From: Streptomyces sp. DH-12
Lineage (GTDB): Bacteria; Actinomycetota; Actinomycetes; Streptomycetales; Streptomycetaceae
Length of the DNA: 64,000 bases
Direction: 5' to 3'
NCBI RefSeq assembly: GCF_002899455.1
Contig: NZ_PPFB01000001.1
Coordinates: forward strand, 5,245,001 to 5,309,000
The position numbers and the translations under genes are program-made. The notes below the pieces were generated by a model. That model had not been told where the DNA came from. It did no database searches and saw only the letters and a list, made by a program, of their open reading frames with translations. Positions within the stretch are counted from its first letter, which is position 1. Each line of letters starts with the position of its first letter. This document shows, in pieces, positions 32,823 to 42,264 of this stretch.

Positions 32823-34397
32823 TCAGAAGGTCAGGCCCCAGCTGTTGATGTAGCCGGTGTCGCCGGAGTAGCCGTCGGTGACGCGCAGCTTCCACGTGCC
32901 GTTGGCCGTCTCCGAGGAGGCGTTCACGGTGTACGTGGTGTTGATGTTGTCCGTGGAGCCGCCGGTGCCGGAGGACTTGAGGGTGTAGAGCGAGCCGTCG
33001 GGGGCGACCAGCTGGACCGTCAGGTCGCCTATGTAGGTGTGGACGATGTTCACCGGGACCTGGAGGGCCGAGGGGGCGTTGCCGGAGACGCCGGTGACGG
33101 TGATCGGGGACTCGACGGTCGACCGGTCGCGGATCGGGTGATCCGTGGAGTTGGTGAAGGTCTTGCCGGGCGGCGGGGTGGTGCCGCCGTCGCCGCCGAC
33201 GTACAGCAGGCGGTTCGGGGAGCCGGTGCCCGGGCCCGTGACCGCGCCGGAGACGGAGCTCGCGATCAGCGCGGAGGAGACCTGCGCCGGGGTGGCCGAC
33301 GGGTTGTCCGCGAGGTACAGCGCCGCGGCGCCCGCGACGTGCGGAGTGGCCATCGACGTGCCGGAGATGGTGTTGGTGGCGCTGTCGCCGGTGTGCCAGG
33401 CGGAGGTGATGGAGGAGCCCGGCGCGAAGATGTCCAGGTTCGCGCCGTAGTTGGAGTAGCCGGCGCGGGCGTCGGTGGACGTCGTCGCGCCGACGGTGAT
33501 CGCCTCGGACACCCGGGCCGGGGAACCGGTCGCCGTGGTGGACTCGTTGCCCGCGGCGACCGCGAAGGTGACGCCCGCGGCGACGGCACGCCGCACCGCG
33601 TTGTCGAGCGTGGTGCTGGCGCCGCCGCCGAGCGACATGTTGGCGACGGCCGGGAGCACCGCGTTGGCGGCGACCCAGTCGACGCCCGCGATCACGCCGG
33701 CGGTGGTGCCGGAGCCGTTGTCGTCCAGGACGCGCACGCCGACGATGTCCGCCTTCTTGGCGACGCCGTACGCGCTGCCCGCGACGGTGCCGGCGACGTG
33801 GGTGCCGTGGCCGTTGCCGTCCTGGGCGACGTTGTCGCCGTCCACCGCGTCGTAGCCGTTGCGGGCGCGGCCGCCGAAGTCGCTGTGGGAGACGCGCACA
33901 CCGGTGTCGATGATGTACGCGGTGACGCCCTGGCCGGCGGTGTCGTCGTAGGTGTACGAGCCGTTCAGCGGCAGCGCGGTCTGGTCGATGCGGTCCAGGC
34001 CCCAGGACGGCGGGTTGGTCTGCGTGGCCTGGATGGTGAAGGCGCGGTTCTGCTCGACCAGGGCGACCGAGGGGTCGGCGGCCAGTTCGGCGGCCTCCGC
34101 CTCGGTGGCCTCGACGGTGTAGCCGTTGACGGCCTCGCGGAAGGTGTGCTCGACGTCGGCGCCGTACTTCTCGGCCAGACCCTTGCCCTTGGCGGAGGCG
34201 GCCTTGGTGTCCGGCTTCAGGGTGACGATGTAGCTGCCCTCGACCGCGTTCGGCGCGTCCGCGTAGGCGATCGCCCCCTTGGGGGACTCGGCGGAGTGCG
34301 CGGCGGGAGCGGTGAACAGGCCGCCCGTGAGGGCCGCCGCGGCGACCGCGCCGATGCCGGCGATCGATCTGCGCTTGGCGTTTCGCTGCACTGCCAT
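32823..34397 (-). CDS. Secreted subtilisin-like serine protease (S8) with P/Homo-B domain
   Basis: 524 residues from the ATG at 34397, with GGAGGAA upstream. Signal peptide at about 1-36; I9 propeptide at about 54-122 (SYIVTLKPDT, with NGYTVEAT near its end); catalytic domain about 130-400 with Asp164 (AYIIDTGVR), His197 (GHGTHVAG), oxyanion Asn284 (AAGNESTT) and Ser348 (SGTSMATPH). A Thr/Pro linker leads to a P-domain at about 414-524 (YIGDLTVQLVAPDGS). The enzyme is activated by loss of the propeptide outside the cell and degrades proteins. It is monocistronic with a terminator after it. Confidence 0.94.
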   Translation of the reverse strand: MAVQRNAKRRSIAGIGAVAAAALTGGLFTAPAAHSAESPKGAIAYADAPNAVEGSYIVTLKPDTKAASAKGKGLAEKYGADVEHTFREAVNGYTVEATEAEAAELAADPSVALVEQNRAFTIQATQTNPPSWGLDRIDQTALPLNGSYTYDDTAGQGVTAYIIDTGVRVSHSDFGGRARNGYDAVDGDNVAQDGNGHGTHVAGTVAGSAYGVAKKADIVGVRVLDDNGSGTTAGVIAGVDWVAANAVLPAVANMSLGGGASTTLDNAVRRAVAAGVTFAVAAGNESTTATGSPARVSEAITVGATTSTDARAGYSNYGANLDIFAPGSSITSAWHTGDSATNTISGTSMATPHVAGAAALYLADNPSATPAQVSSALIASSVSGAVTGPGTGSPNRLLYVGGDGGTTPPPGKTFTNSTDHPIRDRSTVESPITVTGVSGNAPSALQVPVNIVHTYIGDLTVQLVAPDGSLYTLKSSGTGGSTDNINTTYTVNASSETANGTWKLRVTDGYSGDTGYINSWGLTF

Positions 34398-34887
34398 CTG
34401 AGGGTTCCTCCTCGACAGGTGGGGAGTGTGGGGGTCGCGCCTCCTGGGGGTGAGGCGCCGCGTGGCGGACGTCCGTACCGGGTCGCCGGACGTACGCATG
34501 TCAGGTGCATGCCAAGCACGGACGCTGTGACCGCGATCGCATTTCCCTGTCGCCAGCCGAAAGATTGAACGGTCTACGCGGATTGCACAAGGGGTCCCGA
34601 CGGGCCTTGACCTCCGCGTCACACAGGGGAAATGACACAAGGTCATCAAACGGTACGGAAGCACTGGGTAAACGAGATCACTGTCACAGTGAATTCACGG
34701 AACCCTGCCGCGCCGCACGTCACGTCCGCTTCGCCCGGTCCCGTCTGTGAGCGGAGCCGAATTCCAGTGCCGCTGGAACAAGGGGTACGGGGAGGAACGG
34801 GTCCGCTGAGCGGACCCACTCGATGAGAGCGCGGGCCGGTGACCGCCGACGCGGTCACCGGCCCGTGGCCCGGCCGGGCCGTGACGC
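34398..34887. other. Long promoter region of the subtilase gene, relatively AT-rich
   Basis: 490 bp with no believable gene. From about 34530 to 34710 the base composition is clearly less GC-rich than its surroundings. It contains the palindrome at 34678-34692 and several TCA-rich stretches. It is upstream of the protease gene and downstream of the large TPR gene, so promoter and control elements for the protease are expected here. Confidence 0.5.
34678..34692. promoter_or_regulatory. TCACTG-TCA-CAGTGA palindrome
   Basis: A perfect 6-bp inverted repeat with a 3-bp centre in the AT-richer part of the region upstream of the protease, about 280 bp before its start. A dimeric regulator site is likely, but the regulator is unknown. 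Confidence 0.4.
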
Positions 34888-37854
34888 TCACTCCTCGTCG
34901 CGCAGCCTCGCCGCGAGAGCGGCCAGTTCCTCGGCAGGCTCTGTGTGGCCGAGGGCCGTCAGCCGGTCCGCCGCCGCCCCGATCCGCGCGAGGGCCGGAG
35001 CGGTGCGCTCCAGGTAGACGCCCTCCACGACACCGGCCAGGCGGACGCACTCCGCCCACTCCCCGGCCAGACCGGCGTCCTCGCCCGGCTCCCCGAGCAG
35101 CCCGAGGGCCTTCTCCAGCGCGGCCAGCGCCTCGTCGTACGCACCGGCGTACGCGTTGACCCGTCCGTGCTCGTAGGCCAGGGCCGTGTCCAGGGAGCGG
35201 CCGTGCGCCTCGAAGCCCACGGCGCGGGCCGCGTCGGCGACCCGGCCGGCGTCGTCGAGGAAGGCGCGGGCGCCGGTCAGGCCCTCGGGGCCCTGCTGGT
35301 GCGCCTGGAGACGGGCCAGCTCCCGCAGGGCGTTGCTGAGCATCTCGAACCGCGGGTCGCGGGCGTGGGCGGCCAGCGCCTGGTCCACCGCTTCCCGGGC
35401 CTTGCCGAACTCCCCGGCCTCACCGAGCAGTACGGCGGTCTCCGCGGCGATCATGGCGTGGCTCCCCGGGTCGTCGTCCCAGCCGGCCGACTCGGCCGCG
35501 AGGGCGACGAACTCCGCGGTGGCGGCCTTGAGGTCGTCACCGGCGCGCAGCGCGCGGGCACGGGTCAGGCGCAGCTGGGCGACGAGCCGGTCGTCCAGCT
35601 CGCCGTCGACGACGTCCGGCTCGACGAGCAGGGAGTCGAGCAGCGCGATGCAGTCCTCGATCCGGTCCAGGTCGAGGCTGAGCTGGGCCGCGTTGCTGTA
35701 GGCGCAGAACGCGTCGAACCGGTTGCCCGCCCGCAGTTCCAGCTCCGCCGACCGCGTCAGGTGCCGCAGCGCCTCGTCGGGGCGGCCCAGATGCATGCAG
35801 GCCTGCGCCAGCTCGCCGTGCAGGTTCGGGGCGTCGACCGCTTCGGCGGGCCACTCGGCGGCCAGCCGCACCCCCTCGCTGAGGCTCGCGTGGGCGGCCT
35901 CCGCGTCCCCGAGGCCGAGCTGGATCTTGCCGCGCAGGGAGAGGGCGCGGGGCAGGTGCCAGGCGGGCCCGTCCGTCCGCAGCAGCGCGACCAGTTCGTC
36001 CGCCTCGGCGCGCGCGGCGGGCAGGTCGCCGGTCATGGCGTGCGTGGTCGCCCGCAGCAGCCGGGCGGCGGCGATCTGCCCGGTGAGTCCGTGCCGGGTG
36101 GCGAAGTCGTACAGCAGCTCCGCCTCGGCGAGGACCGGGGCCGCCTGCGCCCCGTCCCCGGACGCCTGGAGCCGCAGGCCGCACGCGCTCACCCTCAGAC
36201 GCAGCAGCCGGGCCTCCAGGTACGGAGCGATCCCGGACGCCTGCTCGTGCAGCCGCACCAGCTCCGCGTGCGCCTCGGTGAACCGGGCGGCCTGGGCGGC
36301 GGCCCGGGCCTCGGCCTCCGCACCCTCAGGCCGCGCGCCCTCGGCGTCCGCACCCGGCGGGGGCACCTGCGCCCCCGCCAGCACCGCGCTCGCCCGGGCG
36401 AACACCGCGTGACCCGTGAGCCCCGCGTCCTCGTACAGCCCCGCCGCCTCCTCGTACAGGGCCGCCGCGTCCTCGTGCGCGTCCCTGCGCTCCGCCAGCG
36501 TCGCCTCCTCGTCCAGCAGATCGGCGCGCAGCCGCACCAGCGGGCCCGCCTCCGGGTCGTCCGGGTGGACGTAGTCGCGGGCGGAGACGAGGTCGCGCAG
36601 CCGCGCCCAGCAGGCGTGTGCGTCCGGGTGCCCCTGCTCGTCCAGCTCCCGCGCCCGCCTGATCAGGTCGGCCGGCGACTCGGGCAGGGTCTCGGCGGGC
36701 GCCGGGGCCGGAGCGGCCGGCGCCGGAGCCACGTCCTCCAGGGCGCGCGGGCGCAGCGTCAGCTCCAGCGACTCCAGCAGCGGCGCCCGGCCGAGACGGG
36801 CCCCGCGGCGGTCGGAGTGCGCCGTCGTGCCGTTGCGGGCGTCGAAACGGGCGGCCAGGTCGTCGGCGCGCTCGCGCACCTCGGCGCGCAGCGTCGCCAC
36901 CGTCCAGCTCCGGCCGGGGAACCCGGCGGCGGGCAGCTCCCCGTGGCCCAGCGCCTCGACGCGGGCGAGCAGCACCTCCACGCCGGTGAGCAGGTCGAGC
37001 TGCTCCAGCGGCGAGTCCACCTCGTCGAACAGGTTGCGGTTCTCCGCCAGCAGCTCCAGGCCGCGCGCCTCGTTGCCGGTCAGCGCGCAGAACTCCAGGT
37101 GGCGGCCGACCTCCCCGGCCATCGACGGGTTGCGGCGGCAGCCGCGGTACCCCGCCAGGTGCAGACGACGCGCCTCGTCGGTGCGGCCCGTGCGCAGCAG
37201 CGGCAGCAGCGCGTGCGAGATGGAACGGGCCGGCTCCTCCTGGCAGGACTCCTTGCCGGCCAGCACGGGCTCCCAGGTGCGCAGCGCCCGCTCGTCGTCG
37301 CCGGACGCCAGGTGGTGCAGGGCGCGGTCGCAGGTCTCGCACGCCTCGCAGTCGCTGAGCGGGACGCGGGCCCGGCCCGCCCACAACTCGTAGGCGGACA
37401 CGGTGTCCTCGCCGGTGTGGACGGCGAGCCGGTAGGCCTGCCCGTAGTACGGCTGGAGGTCGAGGCCGGCCTTCTCGTAGCGGTCGCGCATCTCCGTCAG
37501 CCACTGGCGCAGGGCGGCCAGCGGTATCTCGGGCAGGCTGCGCAGGGCGCCGGCGACCCACTTGAACCGCCAGAACAGCTGGTGGCGCAGCCGGTCGTCG
37601 AACACCTCCGGCTGCTCGTCGAAGAGGTTCAGCAGCCGGGCGAACACGACCGGCGACTTCCGCGGCTCGGAGCCGTACGTGTACGCCTCCTGGAGTTCCA
37701 GCAGGGCGTGGATCAGCGGCACCGGCTCGCCGAACAGCTCGGCCGCCTCGGCGAGTTCCTCGGCGGTGACGGTGCGGGTACGGCCGTAGGGGAGGCGGTC
37801 GTTCTCCCGCAGCGCCTCGTACAGCTCGTCGGTGGTCTGGGGCGGGGTCTGCAT
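34888..37854 (-). CDS. Large TPR-type helical-repeat protein beside HSP90-like protein
   Basis: 988 residues, ATG at 37854, two bases after the stop of the HSP90-like gene, so the pair is surely coupled. It is almost all alpha-helical with tetratricopeptide-like repeats, clearest at about 540-960 (for example PDEALRHLTRSAELELRAGN and YDEALAALEKALGLLGE). An early CEACETCDR segment (about residue 175) has three Cys that could bind metal. No signal or membrane helix. TPR proteins often bind the end of HSP90 as co-chaperones or carry clients, and that role is inferred here only from structure and coupling. Confidence 0.82.
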   Translation of the reverse strand: MQTPPQTTDELYEALRENDRLPYGRTRTVTAEELAEAAELFGEPVPLIHALLELQEAYTYGSEPRKSPVVFARLLNLFDEQPEVFDDRLRHQLFWRFKWVAGALRSLPEIPLAALRQWLTEMRDRYEKAGLDLQPYYGQAYRLAVHTGEDTVSAYELWAGRARVPLSDCEACETCDRALHHLASGDDERALRTWEPVLAGKESCQEEPARSISHALLPLLRTGRTDEARRLHLAGYRGCRRNPSMAGEVGRHLEFCALTGNEARGLELLAENRNLFDEVDSPLEQLDLLTGVEVLLARVEALGHGELPAAGFPGRSWTVATLRAEVRERADDLAARFDARNGTTAHSDRRGARLGRAPLLESLELTLRPRALEDVAPAPAAPAPAPAETLPESPADLIRRARELDEQGHPDAHACWARLRDLVSARDYVHPDDPEAGPLVRLRADLLDEEATLAERRDAHEDAAALYEEAAGLYEDAGLTGHAVFARASAVLAGAQVPPPGADAEGARPEGAEAEARAAAQAARFTEAHAELVRLHEQASGIAPYLEARLLRLRVSACGLRLQASGDGAQAAPVLAEAELLYDFATRHGLTGQIAAARLLRATTHAMTGDLPAARAEADELVALLRTDGPAWHLPRALSLRGKIQLGLGDAEAAHASLSEGVRLAAEWPAEAVDAPNLHGELAQACMHLGRPDEALRHLTRSAELELRAGNRFDAFCAYSNAAQLSLDLDRIEDCIALLDSLLVEPDVVDGELDDRLVAQLRLTRARALRAGDDLKAATAEFVALAAESAGWDDDPGSHAMIAAETAVLLGEAGEFGKAREAVDQALAAHARDPRFEMLSNALRELARLQAHQQGPEGLTGARAFLDDAGRVADAARAVGFEAHGRSLDTALAYEHGRVNAYAGAYDEALAALEKALGLLGEPGEDAGLAGEWAECVRLAGVVEGVYLERTAPALARIGAAADRLTALGHTEPAEELAALAARLRDEE

Positions 37855-37856
37855 CG

Positions 37857-39689
37857 TCAGCTGTCCTTGCGCAGGGCGTGGGCGAGAAGGTCGAGGAAGG
37901 AGCGGTTGATGAGGCTGGACTCGGCGGGCCTGAGCGGACGCCGGGACAGCAGCGCGGCCTGCCCGTACAGGGCCTCGGCGCTGGTGCGGGCCAGTTCCGG
38001 CTCGTCGATCGCGACGGCGGTGCGCACCAGCGGGTTCAGCTGGTTGAGGATCAGCTGGGCGCGCGGCGCCTCCTGCCGCAGGGCGCCCAGGATGTCGCCC
38101 CACAGGCCGCCCTCCTGCTCGCGGGCGAGCCGGGAGCGGGTGCGCTCGTGCCGGGCCTCCCGGCTGTCGACCAGCAGGGCGGGCGCGGACGCCGGCTGGA
38201 AGGCGCGCAGCGCCACGTCGCAGTCGAACACCGCGAGGGCGTCACGGGCCAGCGCCAGATAGGCCGCGGCGGCCAGCTCCGTCTCCCGGTCGACCGGGTC
38301 GAGGTGCGCGGTCAGGGTCGCCGGGTCGAGGTCGGCGACGCTCACCTCCGGCCGGATCTCGGGCAGCCGGTGCACCAGTTCGCGGTCGTAGGTGTAGCCG
38401 CCGTTGACGACGCCGAGACCGGCGGCCGACGCGATCGCCGCGACCTGCCGGAACTCCTCCACGCTGGACGTCACCAGCACGGTGCGGTGGGTGCGGGAGA
38501 ACTCGTCGAGCGTGCAGTGCCCGTCGGTGGTCTCGAACGGCAGCCACGGCAGCAGCATCCGCAGGATCTCGTCGTCGTGCACGGCGAGCGACTTCACCGA
38601 CAGGTGGTGGGCCCGGAGGAAGCGGTGCAGCAGCTCGGGGTCGCTGGCGGCGACGCGGGCGATCCACGCGCGCAGTCGCTCGGCCAGCGCGTCGCGCACC
38701 GCGGCCAGGGTGTCGTCCTCGTACAGGGACTCGCGGGACGCCGTCGGGCGCAGGCTCTCCGCGTCGACGACGCAGCGCACGAAGAACGCCCAGTCGGGCA
38801 GGATCTCCTCCGCCTGCTCGGACAGCAGCATGCCCTTGACGTGCACCCGGTGGCCGTGACGGCGCCCGGCCGGCACCGCCTCCGGCAGCACGCACGCGAT
38901 GCCCTTCAGCCCCACGGCCGGCAGGTCCAGCTCGATGGTGTCCAGCGGCGCGAAGCCGAACACCTCCTCGCCGTACCGGGCGAGCGCGCGGGACCGGGCG
39001 CCCGGCGTCGGGTACGTCCGCGCCCAGGGCGCCTCCTCCGGGTTGACCGGCACGGCGGGGCCGCCGGAGCCGTCGTCGAAGGTCACCGGGTGCCGCAGCA
39101 GCGAGCCGAAGTGCCGTGCCAGGCCCCGCACCTGCGCGGGCGCGGTCCACTCGCCCGCGTCGGCGCGCGGGGTCAGGGTGACGGTGGTGCCGGGGGCGGG
39201 CCGGGCGGAGGCGGGCAGGGTGCGCACGGTGTAGCTGCCGTCGCCGCGCCCCCGCCACTCCACGGCGGGCGCGCCGGGCGTGCGGGCGGACCGGCTGACC
39301 ACGTGGATCTCGTCCGCGACCAGGAAGCAGGACAGCAGGCCGATGCCGAACTGGCCGATGAAGTCGCCCCGTTGCTCGGCGATTCCGTCGGCACGCTTGC
39401 TGCTGCGGCCGATCGTGGCGAGGAAGGTGTGCACATCGGCCTCGGTGAGGCCGACGCCGTCGTCCTCGACGCGGACCACGGAGCGGTCGGCGTACAGCCG
39501 GATGCCGAACGAGCCGGCGGGCGCGGCCGGTTCGAGGGTGTGCCGGGCGGTGAGCGCGTCCACCGCGTTCTGCATCAGTTCACGCAGGTAGACGCGAGGG
39601 CTGGAGTAGAGGTGGTGGGAGAGCAGGTCGACGAGGCCGCGCAGGTCCACCTGGAAGGTGCGGTCGGCAGTGTTCTCGGGCAGGGTCAT
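37857..39689 (-). CDS. HSP90-family ATPase, short actinobacterial type
   Basis: 610 residues. The GHKL ATPase domain (about 10-210) has Glu37 and Asn41 in YLRELMQNAVDALTAR, DDGVGLTEAD with Asp77, and FIGQFGIGLLSCFLVAD. The middle domain (about 240-480) keeps the catalytic Arg in LRPTASRESLYEDD (Arg319). The C-terminal part is shorter and different from HtpG and has no MEEVD-like end. It is a cytosolic chaperone-like machine; substrates are unknown. Its gene lies between a small helical protein gene and the giant TPR gene, all on one strand, which suggests one system. Confidence 0.9.
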   Translation of the reverse strand: MTLPENTADRTFQVDLRGLVDLLSHHLYSSPRVYLRELMQNAVDALTARHTLEPAAPAGSFGIRLYADRSVVRVEDDGVGLTEADVHTFLATIGRSSKRADGIAEQRGDFIGQFGIGLLSCFLVADEIHVVSRSARTPGAPAVEWRGRGDGSYTVRTLPASARPAPGTTVTLTPRADAGEWTAPAQVRGLARHFGSLLRHPVTFDDGSGGPAVPVNPEEAPWARTYPTPGARSRALARYGEEVFGFAPLDTIELDLPAVGLKGIACVLPEAVPAGRRHGHRVHVKGMLLSEQAEEILPDWAFFVRCVVDAESLRPTASRESLYEDDTLAAVRDALAERLRAWIARVAASDPELLHRFLRAHHLSVKSLAVHDDEILRMLLPWLPFETTDGHCTLDEFSRTHRTVLVTSSVEEFRQVAAIASAAGLGVVNGGYTYDRELVHRLPEIRPEVSVADLDPATLTAHLDPVDRETELAAAAYLALARDALAVFDCDVALRAFQPASAPALLVDSREARHERTRSRLAREQEGGLWGDILGALRQEAPRAQLILNQLNPLVRTAVAIDEPELARTSAEALYGQAALLSRRPLRPAESSLINRSFLDLLAHALRKDS

Positions 39690-39743
39690 CGGGGGTCCGG
39701 GGTGTGAGGGCGTGCGGTGGCGACGGAGGGTGCGAGCCGGGGC

Positions 39744-40724
39744 TCAGAAGGCCTTGCGGAAGCGCGCGTACGCCTTCTGCGGCTCGGACATGTACGTCCA
39801 CGGCCACTCGGTGTACGCGCCCTCCAGCTCGCGGAAGACGTTGGACGCGGTGCTGCTCCCGGCCAGGGACAGGGCCATGGCGAAGATGTTGTAGTCGCCC
39901 TGCCAGCCCAGGCGGCGCTCGTAGGCGTGGTGCAGGATGCTGCGCTCCGCCGCCTGCCTCAACTCGGCCCGGATCGCGGGCTGCTGCAGGCAGGCGCTGT
40001 CGTCGGACTCCACCCACTCCTCGATGTACGCCATGGCGACGGCACAGCCGAGCCGGTGGCCGTCGGGTGCGGCGGCGAACGCCGCGCGGGCGTACTCCAG
40101 GGCCTCCCCCGGCTCGCCGCCCCAGCGGGGCTGGAGCTGGGACAGCCATTCGAGGTGGACCTCCAGGTCGAGCGGGTCACGGCGCAGGGCGGCGTCGCGC
40201 CGGACCTCCGCGACCGGGGAGCCGAGCGACATGCCGCGTGCGGAGGTGAGCAGCCGGCGCCACGGGGTGATCCAGTCCGGACGCAGCTCGGCGGCCTCGA
40301 AGAGCTGCCGCTCGGCGACGCGGAGCCGCTCGTAGAAGATCTGCCACTGCTCGCGCGTGACGTCCACGGCGCGCGCGCTGGTCCGGGCCTCCCAGCCCCA
40401 GTTGACGTGCCGCGCCCCGGAGATCAGCAGGGCCAGGGCCCGGTGCTCCTCGTCCTCCTCGACGGCGCGGCCGATCCAGTCCTGCACCCCGTCCAGGTCG
40501 GCCAGCTGGCCGAGGACGTGGTGGTCGCGGCCCAGGTCGAAGGGGGCGAGGGCCGTCCTGACCGCCTCCCAGTCACCCGCGTCCGCGGCCTCCACGACGG
40601 CCAGCACACGCGTGTCCCCGAGGGCGCGCAGGACGTACGTCCCGTTCTTCCTGCGCGGCGCCGGCAGGGCGTACGGATCCGCCCCCGGCCCGCCCTCGCC
40701 CCTGCCGAACAATTTTCCGAACAT
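39744..40724 (-). CDS. Conserved hypothetical helical protein of the HSP90 cluster
   Basis: 326 residues. It begins MFGKLFGRGEGGPGADPYAL and is then helical, with a TPR-like pattern around ALEYARAAFAAAPDGHRLGC and Trp-rich segments such as WGWEARTSARAVDVTREQWQ and YTEWPWTYMSEPQKAYARF. No signal peptide or membrane helix. I do not recognise a named domain. It is 54 bp upstream of the HSP90-like gene on the same strand and so probably works with it, perhaps in client selection; this is inference. Confidence 0.75.
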   Translation of the reverse strand: MFGKLFGRGEGGPGADPYALPAPRRKNGTYVLRALGDTRVLAVVEAADAGDWEAVRTALAPFDLGRDHHVLGQLADLDGVQDWIGRAVEEDEEHRALALLISGARHVNWGWEARTSARAVDVTREQWQIFYERLRVAERQLFEAAELRPDWITPWRRLLTSARGMSLGSPVAEVRRDAALRRDPLDLEVHLEWLSQLQPRWGGEPGEALEYARAAFAAAPDGHRLGCAVAMAYIEEWVESDDSACLQQPAIRAELRQAAERSILHHAYERRLGWQGDYNIFAMALSLAGSSTASNVFRELEGAYTEWPWTYMSEPQKAYARFRKAF

Positions 40725-40871
40725 GTCGCGCCCTCCCCAGGTCCCGCGTGATCGTCCGGCGCATCATAGGGTGCGCCACCGACACCGCTTCCACAGGGTT
40801 TTCACACCGGCCCCACGCGAACCTCGCAGGTGACGCCGGTGATCGCGACACATCCGGGCGAACGGCGGGAG

Positions 40872-41693
40872 TCAGCCGCGCAGTTCCGCCAGCACCGCGT
40901 CGGTGAACGGCGGCCACGCCTCGACCGCCCAGGGTCCGAACGCCCGGTCGGTGAGCGCCACGCAGGCCGCGCCCGCGTCCGGGTCGATCCACAGGAACGT
41001 GCCCGACTGGCCGAAGTGCCCGAAGGCGCGCGGCGAGGACGAGGCGCCCGTCCAGTGCGGCGACTTGCCGTCCCGGATCTCGAAGCCCAGCCCCCAGTCG
41101 TTGGGGTTCTGGTGCCCGTAGCCCGGGAGCACGCCCTTGGTGCCCGGGTACTGCACGGTCATCGCCGCGGCCACCGTCCGCGGGTCCAGCAGCCGCGGCG
41201 CCTGCACCTCGGCGGCGAACCGCAGCAGGTCCTCCACCGTGGACACACCGTCCTTGGCGGGGGAGCCCTCCAGCGAGGTGGACGTCATCCCCAGCGGCTC
41301 CAGCACCGCCTGCCGCGCGTACTCGGCGAACGGGATCTCCGTCGCCCTCTCCACGTGGTCGCCCAGCTGCTCGAACCCGGCGTTGGAGTACAGCCGCCGC
41401 TCGCCGGGCGCGGAGGTGACCCGGTGCTCGTCGAAGGCCAGACCCGAGGTGTGGGCCAGCAGATGCCGGACCGTCGAGCCGTCCGGGCCGGCCGGCTCGT
41501 CCAGCTCGACCGCCCCCTCCTCGTACGCCACGAGCACCGCGTAGGCGGCCAGCGGCTTGGTGACCGAGGCCAGCGGGAAGCGGCGCCCGGCCGGCCCGTG
41601 CGTGCCCAGGACGGTGCCGTCCGCCCGTACCACCCCCGCCGCAGCGGTGGGAACCGGCCAGTTCTCGATCGACGCGAGGCTCTTCAGCGACAT
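40872..41693 (-). CDS. Serine hydrolase of the beta-lactamase/esterase class C family
   Basis: 273 residues without a signal peptide. The S-x-x-K motif is Ser43-Val-Thr-Lys46 in LASVTKPLAAY, the Tyr motif is Tyr102-Ser-Asn in LYSNAGFEQLG, and GHFGQSGTFLWIDP provides the late His/Gly strand. This is the PF00144 family of cytosolic esterases, D-amino peptidases and similar. No beta-lactam resistance is implied since it is not exported. It lies 18 bp before an acetyltransferase gene on the same strand. Confidence 0.87.
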   Translation of the reverse strand: MSLKSLASIENWPVPTAAAGVVRADGTVLGTHGPAGRRFPLASVTKPLAAYAVLVAYEEGAVELDEPAGPDGSTVRHLLAHTSGLAFDEHRVTSAPGERRLYSNAGFEQLGDHVERATEIPFAEYARQAVLEPLGMTSTSLEGSPAKDGVSTVEDLLRFAAEVQAPRLLDPRTVAAAMTVQYPGTKGVLPGYGHQNPNDWGLGFEIRDGKSPHWTGASSSPRAFGHFGQSGTFLWIDPDAGAACVALTDRAFGPWAVEAWPPFTDAVLAELRG

Positions 41694-41711
41694 GACGACG
41701 AGCCTAAGCGC

Positions 41712-42179
41712 TCACAGCCTGAGCTCCAGCAAAGGGTCCGGCCTGGGCGTGAACCCCAGCGACCGGTACAGGGGTTCGGCCTCCGGGCTGGCGGTCAGCC
41801 GGACCCGTCCGGCGCCCCGCTCGCGGAACCACTCCAGCAGCGCGACCATGCACGCCCGCGCACAACCCCGGCGGCGGACGTCCGGGTCGGTGGCGACGCT
41901 GAAGACGTGGCCGTCGGTGCCGAGCGGGTTCCGCGCGCCGCCGATGCGGTAGTCGAGCGTGCCGGCCACCGTCGCGGCGAGGGCGCCGGGCCGCTCCGGG
42001 TGGTCCACGACGAACACGGCGAAGGAGCCGTCCGCCGCCAGCCGGTCGCGCAGACCCGGCAGGGACACCGCGTGCCACGCGGTGGACGGGTCGGACCGGG
42101 CCATCGAGTCGATCATCACTTGGCGCAGACGCAGCACTTCCTCCGCGTCGTCGGGTGTCGCTCGGCGTGCAGAGATCAT
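41712..42179 (-). CDS. GNAT-family N-acetyltransferase
   Basis: 155 residues from the ATG at 42179. The GNAT core shows FSVATDPDVRRRGCARACMV as the acetyl-CoA pyrophosphate loop (R-R-G-C-A) and AEPLYRSLGFTPRPDPLLEL at the end. It transfers acetyl from CoA to an amine of unknown nature. It is divergent from the MerR gene with 85 bp between them, so the MerR protein may control it. Confidence 0.88.
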   Translation of the reverse strand: MISARRATPDDAEEVLRLRQVMIDSMARSDPSTAWHAVSLPGLRDRLAADGSFAVFVVDHPERPGALAATVAGTLDYRIGGARNPLGTDGHVFSVATDPDVRRRGCARACMVALLEWFRERGAGRVRLTASPEAEPLYRSLGFTPRPDPLLELRL

Positions 42180-42264
42180 GCCCGCACGGTAGTCGGAGAA
42201 CCCCGACACGTCCGCCCGATTCCGGCCGCGGTCGCTTGCCTGGAGCGCGCTCGAAGGATCTAGC

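Noticed and set aside
34505..34750. Plus-strand 81-codon frame upstream of the subtilase
   Set aside because: Composition unlike Streptomyces proteins, no ribosome site, and located in a probable control region.
39690..40871. HspR or HrcA type heat-shock operator before the HSP90 cluster
   Set aside because: I looked for the CTTGAGT-N7-ACTCAAG and CIRCE-like repeats around the starts and did not see them.
40872..41693. Beta-lactamase (antibiotic resistance)
   Set aside because: It has SxxK and YxN motifs but no signal peptide and belongs to the broad class C esterase/peptidase family.
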